The notes beneath the pieces were generated by a model that worked only from the letters and a program-made list of their open reading frames with translations, had not been told where the DNA came from and did no database searches. A program made the translations under genes and the position numbers. From NCBI GenBank assembly GCA_946553025.1, contig CAMNRM010000050.1, forward strand, positions 1 through 39,175: a DNA stretch of 39,175 bases, written 5' to 3'. This DNA comes from an uncultured Clostridium sp. Its GTDB lineage: Bacteria > Bacillota > Clostridia > Lachnospirales > Lachnospiraceae. Shown piece after piece: positions 31,690 to 39,175 of this stretch. Within the stretch, counting starts at the first letter, position 1. Each line of letters begins with the position of its first letter.

Positions 31690-33378
31690 ATGGCAAGAAC
31701 AGTGAGTATCGGATGTCAGGATTTTGAAACGATACGAAACGCAGGATATTTTTATATTGATAAAACATCATTGATTAGAGAGTGGTGGGAGAGCGGGGAC
31801 AGTGTTACCCTGATTGCTCGTCCAAGAAGATTTGGAAAAACGCTTGCGATGAGTATGATGGAACAGTTTTTTTCCGTGAAATTTGCGGGAAGAAGGGATT
31901 TGTTTGAAGGGCTTTCGATTTGGAACGATGAAAAGTTTCGGAAGCTGCAGGGAACCTATCCGGTAATCAGTCTGTCGTTTGCAAATGTAAAAGAAAAGGA
32001 TTATCCGTCGGCAGTACAAAGGCTTTTTCAGATTTTAACGGATTTGTACAATAAACATATTTTTCTTCTGGAAGGAGATTTGCTGACAGAGGAAGAAAAA
32101 CGGTATTTTCGCAGTGTGAATTGCCGTATGGAAGAGGTTACTGCCACGTGGGCGCTGCATAAGATGTCGGATTTTTTGTCCCGCTATTACGGAAAGCGCG
32201 TGATTATTTTGCTGGACGAATACGATACGCCCATGCAGGAGGCTTATGTTCAGGGATACTGGGAAGAACTTACGGCATTGATGAGAAATATGTTTAATGC
32301 TGCTTTGAAAACGAACCCCTGTCTGGAGCGTGCCATAATGACAGGGATAACCAGGGTGAGCAGAGAGTCTATTTTTTCTGATTTGAATCATTTAGAAGTG
32401 GTAACAACGACTTCCGATAAATATGCGGACAGCTTTGGATTTACAGAGAGGGAAGTTTTTGCGGCGCTGGAAGAGTTTGCACTTGAAGGGCGGAAGCAGG
32501 AGGTAAAAACATGGTACGATGGGTTTACTTTTGGCAGATGTACAGAAATCTATAATCCTTGGTCGATTTTAAATTATCTGGATAAGAAAAAAGCGGGCGC
32601 ATATTGGGCAAATTCCAGTTCAAACAGCCTGGCAGGGAAGCTGATCCGGGAGGGAAATAAGGAGATTAAGCAGGAATTTGAAAACCTGTTGAGAGGCAAT
32701 ACTTTCAGGGGTGAGATTGACGAGCAGGTGGTGTATGGGGAACTGAATCAAAAGCCGAATGCTGTATGGAGCCTTTTGCTTGCAAGCGGATATCTTAAAG
32801 TGGTTCAAGTGGAATTTATCGAGGAAACTGGGCGTTGGTATTATACATTGGCATTGACTAATAAAGAAGTGCACATTATGTTTTCCCATATGATTCGCGG
32901 ATGGTTTTATGACGCCGATGGTAATTATAATGAATTTCTCCGGGCATTGCTGAAGGACGATGTAAAGGCAATGAATGTCTATATGAACCGTGTGGCAATG
33001 ATGACGTTTAGCTATTTTGATACGGGAAAGCGACCTTCCGTTACCCTGCCGGAACGTTTCTATCACGGCTTTGTACTGGGGCTGATGGCGGAACTGGAAG
33101 GAAGATACGTGCTGACTTCTAACCGGGAAAGCGGATTTGGTCGTTATGATGTGATGCTGGAACCGCTGAATTTATTTGATGACGCGATGATTATAGAGTT
33201 TAAAGTGCAGGATGAGGAGGAAGAAAAGGAACTGTCAGATACCGTGCAGGCGGCGTTAAAACAGATCGATGAGCAGTGCTATGAGGCGGCATTGATTGGA
33301 AAAGGTATTGGCAGGGAGAGGATAAGAAAGTATGGTTTTGCGTTTTGTGGGAAGAGGGTGAAAATTGGGAAGGGGTGA
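31690..33378 (+). CDS. AAA-ATPase-like / PD-(D/E)XK nuclease fusion protein (chromosomal copy)
   Basis: ATG 31690 follows GGGGGAGG and yields a 562-aa product opening MARTVSIGCQDFETIRNAGY, co-linear with the element copy at 5134-6828. The same motifs are present: RPRRFGKT, IILLDEYDTPMQEAYV, GITRVSRESIFSDLN, WYDGFTFG, YNPWSI, and the nuclease pair GFGRYDVMLEP and MIIEFKV. The two proteins are clearly paralogous along the whole length; by eye well over half of positions agree. Function unknown. It sits alone between pheT and the CRISPR locus, with a promoter of the same design as that before the Fic gene. Confidence 0.9.
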   Translation: MARTVSIGCQDFETIRNAGYFYIDKTSLIREWWESGDSVTLIARPRRFGKTLAMSMMEQFFSVKFAGRRDLFEGLSIWNDEKFRKLQGTYPVISLSFANVKEKDYPSAVQRLFQILTDLYNKHIFLLEGDLLTEEEKRYFRSVNCRMEEVTATWALHKMSDFLSRYYGKRVIILLDEYDTPMQEAYVQGYWEELTALMRNMFNAALKTNPCLERAIMTGITRVSRESIFSDLNHLEVVTTTSDKYADSFGFTEREVFAALEEFALEGRKQEVKTWYDGFTFGRCTEIYNPWSILNYLDKKKAGAYWANSSSNSLAGKLIREGNKEIKQEFENLLRGNTFRGEIDEQVVYGELNQKPNAVWSLLLASGYLKVVQVEFIEETGRWYYTLALTNKEVHIMFSHMIRGWFYDADGNYNEFLRALLKDDVKAMNVYMNRVAMMTFSYFDTGKRPSVTLPERFYHGFVLGLMAELEGRYVLTSNRESGFGRYDVMLEPLNLFDDAMIIEFKVQDEEEEKELSDTVQAALKQIDEQCYEAALIGKGIGRERIRKYGFAFCGKRVKIGKG

Positions 33379-33395
33379 GATAACCTAAGATATTG

Positions 33396-33423
33396 TTGAA
33401 TATTGATAGTTTTGGGCTATATT
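33396..33423 (+). promoter_or_regulatory. Putative promoter of the crRNA-like RNA
   Basis: TTGAAT (33396-33401), 16 bp, TATATT (33418-33423). Transcription would start near 33430, right at the first degenerate repeat (33433), as expected for a free-standing mini-array without a leader. Confidence 0.45.
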
Positions 33424-33432
33424 TGGGTATTA

Positions 33433-33524
33433 GATAAGCTTCAACATGAGATGTATTTGAATATAAATTTAGTTTTAAGATTTAGTTCTTATCAAATAAA
33501 CCGTAACATTAGATGTAATAAACA
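33433..33524 (+). CRISPR. Degenerate repeat-spacer-repeat (CreR/CreA-like crRNA-like RNA) before cas6
   Basis: Two degenerate 30-bp repeats, 33433-33462 and 33495-33524, flank a 32-nt spacer (33463-33494). Their cores are AACATGAGATGTATT and AACATTAGATGTAAT; they agree at 19 of 30 positions. The first closely resembles the repeat I remember for clostridial I-B arrays (core AACATGAGATGTATTTAAAT), differing mainly in its 5' part. An 8-nt handle ATTTGAAT (33455-33462) would precede the spacer after Cas6 cleavage. Spacer nt 1-21 match 33561-33581 at 18 of 21, with mismatches only at 6, 12 and 18. The target lies next to the cas6 promoter, so the RNA probably guides Cascade to repress cas expression. 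The genuine array is not in the window. Confidence 0.75.
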
Positions 33525-33560
33525 GCCAGAAAGTTTTAATAGGAGGGATAAATATAATCA

Positions 33561-33592
33561 ATAAAATTAGTATTAAGTTTTTCTTGATATAT
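33561..33592 (+). promoter_or_regulatory. Protospacer-like target of the crRNA-like RNA, overlapping the cas -35 box
   Basis: Begins ATAAAATTAGTATTAAGTTT and is preceded by TCA (33558-33560), a sequence that works as PAM in some clostridial I-B systems. Identity with the spacer is 18 of 21 at the PAM side and 5 of 11 beyond. The 32-bp footprint includes the -35 hexamer (33584-33589). Confidence 0.7.
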
Positions 33593-33612
33593 AGCATCAA
33601 ATATGGTATAGT
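33584..33612 (+). promoter_or_regulatory. Promoter of the cas operon
   Basis: TTGATA (33584-33589), 17 bp, TATAGT (33607-33612), 52 bp before the cas6 ATG. It sits immediately behind, and partly within, the crRNA-like target. Confidence 0.75.
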
Positions 33613-33664
33613 GCTAATAGTTAAATGACATTAGAAAAGATTTAATGATGTGAGGAGGGAAGAA

Positions 33665-34357
33665 ATGGAGGTAGCTCAAATTAGACTCAAGCTTTATACA
33701 TTAAAAGATATTCCTGTTGAACAAGTGCAGGAAAAACTGACCTTATTTATTGATACAGGATTTGCTGTCAATGAAGAACTGATTCAAATGCATGAGGAAA
33801 ATTGTTTTAAACCGTATTGCTTTGATTTTTTGTATAAGATCGAGCCGGACAAGATCTATAAAAAAGATCGTATCTATACGCTTACGATAAGAACGATAGA
33901 TCGAAAATTAGCAAAACATTTTTCAGAGGTTTGTGTAAATCATTATACGCAAGAGTTCAAGGGGCTTGTAGCGGAGGTGCGTATACTTCCTCATAAAAGG
34001 ATCGAGAGTTTATACTCATTGCCCCCAGTTATTTTGAAAGATCAAAAAGGATATTGGAGAAAGCACATGAGCCTGGAAGGGTTTGAAAAGAGATTGAAAG
34101 TAAATTTGATTAAAAAATGGAATTATTTTACTGGTGAAAAGATAGATGAAGATTTTCAGCTTTATACCCTTCTTGAGTTTTTAAATGATAAGCCGATTAG
34201 TGTAAATTATAAAAAGATTAAGTTGCTGGGCGATAAGATTCGGCTTCAAATTGCTGATAACGAGGTGGCACAAAAGCTATCGTACATGGCCTTGGGAACA
34301 GGGTTGTTGGAAAATAATTCCAGAGGATCAGGCTTTGTGAATTATCGATGGCTGTAG
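33665..34357 (+). CDS. cas6: CRISPR-associated endoribonuclease Cas6 (type I-B)
   Basis: ATG 33665 is chosen because AGGAGG (33653-33658) precedes it; a GTG at 33650 would lie upstream of that site. The 230-aa product has a ferredoxin-like N-terminal half (VAQIRLKLYTLKD), a His (His43, MHEENCFKPYCFDF) in the place usual for the catalytic residue of Cas6, and a C-terminal glycine-rich loop, GLLENNSRGSGFVNYRW, diagnostic for the family. Cas6 cuts pre-crRNA within the repeats, leaving the 8-nt 5' handle. It should also process the mini-array just upstream if that is transcribed. First gene of cas6-cas8b-cas7-cas5. Confidence 0.9.
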   Translation: MEVAQIRLKLYTLKDIPVEQVQEKLTLFIDTGFAVNEELIQMHEENCFKPYCFDFLYKIEPDKIYKKDRIYTLTIRTIDRKLAKHFSEVCVNHYTQEFKGLVAEVRILPHKRIESLYSLPPVILKDQKGYWRKHMSLEGFEKRLKVNLIKKWNYFTGEKIDEDFQLYTLLEFLNDKPISVNYKKIKLLGDKIRLQIADNEVAQKLSYMALGTGLLENNSRGSGFVNYRWL

Positions 34358-34366
34358 GAGGAAATT

Positions 34367-37055
<2,689 letters not shown>

Positions 37056-37058
37056 TTT

Positions 37059-37859
37059 ATGGATATTTTAAGATTTACATTGAGCGGGAAACAGGCATTT
37101 TTTAAGAAGCCGGAAGTAAATTCCTATTATTATTTTACTTATGGAAATATTCATAAGGTTGCACTTTTGGGGATTTTTGGGGCGATTCTGGGTTATGGCG
37201 GTTATACGCAGATGCAGGGTTTTGTAAGGGATAAGAAACAAAGCCGTTTATCGCCGGGTTTTCCAGAATTTTATGAAAAGTTGCAGAAATTGAAGATTTC
37301 TATTTTGCCTGCTTCAGATGCTAAAAATGGGGTAATTCCTAAAAAAATACAGACGTTTAATAACTCGGTGGGCTATGCTTCCGGGGAACAGGGAGGAAAC
37401 CTGATTGTAAAGGAGCAATGGTTAGAATATCCAAAATGGGAGATCTGCCTTCTTATTGATTCTGACGAAGCGGAGAAGGTAAAGGAATCTGTAGTCCAGA
37501 AGAAATGCGTATACTATCCTTATTTAGGCAAGAATGATCACCTGGCAGATATTTATGATGTCCGAACATTAGAGGCCAAAATTACGGCATCAGAGAGAGG
37601 CAGACTGCATTGCCTGGCATTAAAAGAAGAAATAGCAATTGCAGAACCGGATTTCGATGATTTTGATGACGAAGATAATGCAGATGGGGAAAATGCAGAT
37701 GGATGCGGAAGCTTCCGATATGAGGAAGCCCTTCCCTATGGTATGGATGAATGGACGAATCATTATCTTATGAAAACCTTTGTCTTTACCGATGCATTGC
37801 TTGAAACGGATGCCGATGTGTTTTTGCTGGAAGATGGAAAAAGGATAATGTTTTATTAA
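37059..37859 (+). CDS. cas5: Type I-B Cascade subunit Cas5
   Basis: The 266-aa product begins MDILRFTLSGKQAFFKKPEV, followed by SYYYFTYGNIHKVALLGIFG and AILGYGGY, the N-terminal RAMP strand and glycine-rich stretch of Cas5b proteins, which bind the crRNA 5' handle. It starts 3 bp after the cas7 stop. A C-terminal acidic stretch (EPDFDDFDDEDNADGENADG) is unusual. Its TAA is followed by a 181-bp gap before cas3 with its own promoter and hairpin. Confidence 0.88.
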   Translation: MDILRFTLSGKQAFFKKPEVNSYYYFTYGNIHKVALLGIFGAILGYGGYTQMQGFVRDKKQSRLSPGFPEFYEKLQKLKISILPASDAKNGVIPKKIQTFNNSVGYASGEQGGNLIVKEQWLEYPKWEICLLIDSDEAEKVKESVVQKKCVYYPYLGKNDHLADIYDVRTLEAKITASERGRLHCLALKEEIAIAEPDFDDFDDEDNADGENADGCGSFRYEEALPYGMDEWTNHYLMKTFVFTDALLETDADVFLLEDGKRIMFY

Positions 37860-37937
37860 TGCTCATACTTAATTATATCATGGTCATGGATTTTTGCTCG
37901 TTACTATACATTATGTCATAAAAACAGGGAGCCTGTA

Positions 37938-37966
37938 TTGACATAATCATTGTAACTTAATAATAC
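37938..37966 (+). promoter_or_regulatory. Promoter between cas5 and cas3
   Basis: TTGACA (37938-37943), 17 bp, TAATAC (37961-37966). A dyad ACAGG-GAG-CCTGT (37924-37936) sits directly before the -35 box and may be an operator. Confidence 0.65.
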
Positions 37967-37973
37967 AAGCAAT

Positions 37974-38020
37974 AAAGCAGTGAATTTGTTTTTGAATAAA
38001 AGAATAATTCGCTGCTTTTT
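37974..38020 (+). terminator. Terminator-like hairpin between cas5 and cas3
   Basis: AAAGCAGTGAATT (37974-37986) pairs with AATTCGCTGCTTT (38006-38018), 13 pairs with one wobble, followed by T-rich sequence to 38027. It can end the cas6-cas5 transcript. It also starts about where the promoter just upstream would initiate, so a transcript from that promoter begins with this hairpin before the cas3 RBS (AAGGAG, 38029-38034). Confidence 0.75.
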
Positions 38021-38040
38021 ATGTTTTTAAGGAGAATGGA

Positions 38041-39141
38041 ATGAAAGCAGAAGAGATAAAAGGATTAATTAATCATCTGGAACGATATGAAGCACATAGT
38101 AAAAGTGACGAGAATGGTATAATCACAGAAAGGGAAACTTTGCTGGAACATACCGAGCGGACGGTATGGTATTTTGAACAGTTAGGGGAAGAGAAAGATA
38201 TTTCAGCGATGCTGTCCCGTTTTTATCTGCAGATGTATGGGGGCTTATCGGAGAAAGCCGTGTATTTTTGGAGGGAAATGATAACAGGGATTCCGATTTT
38301 TCATGATTTGGGGAAGATTAATCCTGATTTTCAGCGCCGTAAATTACATAATGATCGAGTTGAAGATGAAGATGTATTTCGTTTTATTGCAGGAAGGCAT
38401 TCTATTCTTTCTGCAGTGTTTTATCTGGATTATTTTCTGGGGATGTTAAAAAATACAGAGATGGATAAGGCAGAAAAAAAGATATTAAGAAGATACATAC
38501 TTTATCATGCATATATTATTGAACGGCATCACAGTGATTTGAATGATTTTAGCTGTTTTATCCGAACATTGGAAGAGGAAGCAGGAAAAGATATTATAGA
38601 ATTGGGGAAAAATGGAAAGTGCAGGGCGTGGAAAAATAATTTTTTTCTGGATGAAAAAAAGATAAAAAGACTGATACAGGAATTTTACCGCCAGGAAGAA
38701 TTTTCGGAGGAATACGGGATGGGAATTTATACCTATGTAAAGCTGATGTATTCCCTTCTGGTGGCATCTGATTATTATGCAACAGCAGAATTTAGGTCGG
38801 GAATGAAGCGGAGCCAGTTCGGAAGTATAGGAGAAGTGCAGAGATGGCTTCAGGTGTATGAACAGACGAAAATGATGAAAGAGGTACGTATTTATCAGAA
38901 AACACAGTATCCTCAAACGATGGAAAAATTGCAGGCGGAAACAGAAATTAATCAGCTGCGCAGAGAAATGTTATGTGATGCCGAGTATGTGTTGCGCCAG
39001 CATCCAGAAGAAAATTTATTTTATCTGGAAGCACCTACCGGGAGCGGGAAGAGCAATACAGCATTGAATTTAAGTTTTCAGTTGATACAGATGCATCCGA
39101 AATTAAGAAAAATCTATTATACTATAAAAGAGCAAATTTAA
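38041..39141 (+). pseudogene. cas3: Truncated Cas3 (HD nuclease plus start of helicase)
   Basis: The 366-aa product has an N-terminal HD nuclease domain: His in LLEHTERTVWYF, the HD pair in GIPIFHDLGKINPDFQRRKL, and ERHHSDLNDF. The SF2 helicase Walker A EAPTGSGKSNTALNLSF follows near residue 330. Full Cas3 enzymes run 700-900 aa with five more helicase motifs. Here the match stops after HPKLRKIYYT, then IKEQI and a TAA at 39139-39141. Neither other frame continues the helicase in the last 60 bases. An insertion, rearrangement or assembly break beyond about 39110 is the simplest reading. Without the helicase the locus would be impaired for DNA degradation, although Cascade could still bind. 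Confidence 0.8.
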
Positions 39142-39175
39142 AATTTATTGTCAAAATGCACAAAAAATAAGACAT

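Noticed and set aside
37900-37926. A third degenerate CRISPR repeat in the cas5-cas3 gap (ACATTATGTCATAAAAACAG resembles part of the second repeat)
   Set aside because: Only 14 of 20 positions agree without gaps, the AGATGT core is missing, and no partner repeat lies one unit away.
39100-39175. A simple frameshift as cause of the cas3 truncation
   Set aside because: The other two forward frames after 39110 meet stops and show no helicase motif, so a one- or two-base error does not rescue the protein within the window.

Overview
The window looks like a chromosome segment of an anaerobic Clostridia (Bacillota), most likely a Lachnospiraceae-type gut commensal. The grounds are AGGAGG-type ribosome binding sites, TTGACA/TATAAT promoters, a phenylalanyl T-box leader in front of pheST, an Etf-linked acyl-CoA dehydrogenase cluster, and two copies of a clostridial AAA-ATPase/PD-(D/E)XK family. 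Placement is inference from gene content; no 16S rRNA or other marker is present.

Layout. (1) 1-4133: the 3' end of an FMN-binding/FAD reductase, a secreted CAP-domain protein and a putative fucosyltransferase-fold protein, closed by a terminator. (2) 4326-13047: an 8.7-kb integrated element whose borders can be read to the base. Its ends carry 36-bp inverted repeats (32/36 identical), the arms expected of a large serine integrase attP, and it carries such an integrase. It has split an ABC-transporter permease gene; joining the two gene pieces across a shared AA/TT core restores a 268-aa frame. Cargo: a Fic AMP-transferase with a self-inhibitory motif, an AAA-ATPase/nuclease, a Uma2-type nuclease, three small unknowns and a Septu-like PtuA/PtuB (ATPase plus HNH) pair at the far right end. 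(3) 13050-15094 (minus strand): the rest of the interrupted operon (permease, ABC ATPase, PaaI-type thioesterase). (4) 15578-27405: a catabolic or respiratory cluster with two acyl-CoA dehydrogenases, a family III CoA-transferase, EtfBA, an acyl-CoA ligase, a desulforedoxin-domain protein, two transporters and a LysR regulator. The set resembles systems that take up a (2-enoic) acid, activate it as a CoA thioester and reduce it with electrons from EtfAB; the substrate is unknown. Two matching palindromes before the first dehydrogenase and before the first transporter are candidate LysR operators. (5) 27452-31514: T-box, pheS, pheT, terminator. (6) 31690-33378: a second AAA-ATPase/PD-(D/E)XK gene. 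(7) 33396-39141: a type I-B CRISPR-Cas locus, cas6-cas8b-cas7-cas5-cas3, in which cas3 breaks off just after its Walker A motif.

Most notable point. The short gap before cas6 holds a degenerate repeat-spacer-repeat (33433-33524) with its own promoter. The first 21 nt of its 32-nt spacer match DNA immediately upstream of the cas6 promoter (33561-33581) at 18 positions. The three mismatches fall exactly at spacer positions 6, 12 and 18, the positions a Cascade crRNA does not read, and the match is preceded by TCA, a plausible I-B PAM. The full R-loop would cover the cas -35 box. This is what a crRNA-like autorepressor (CreR-type, or CreA of a CreTA module) should look like: Cascade guided to its own promoter.
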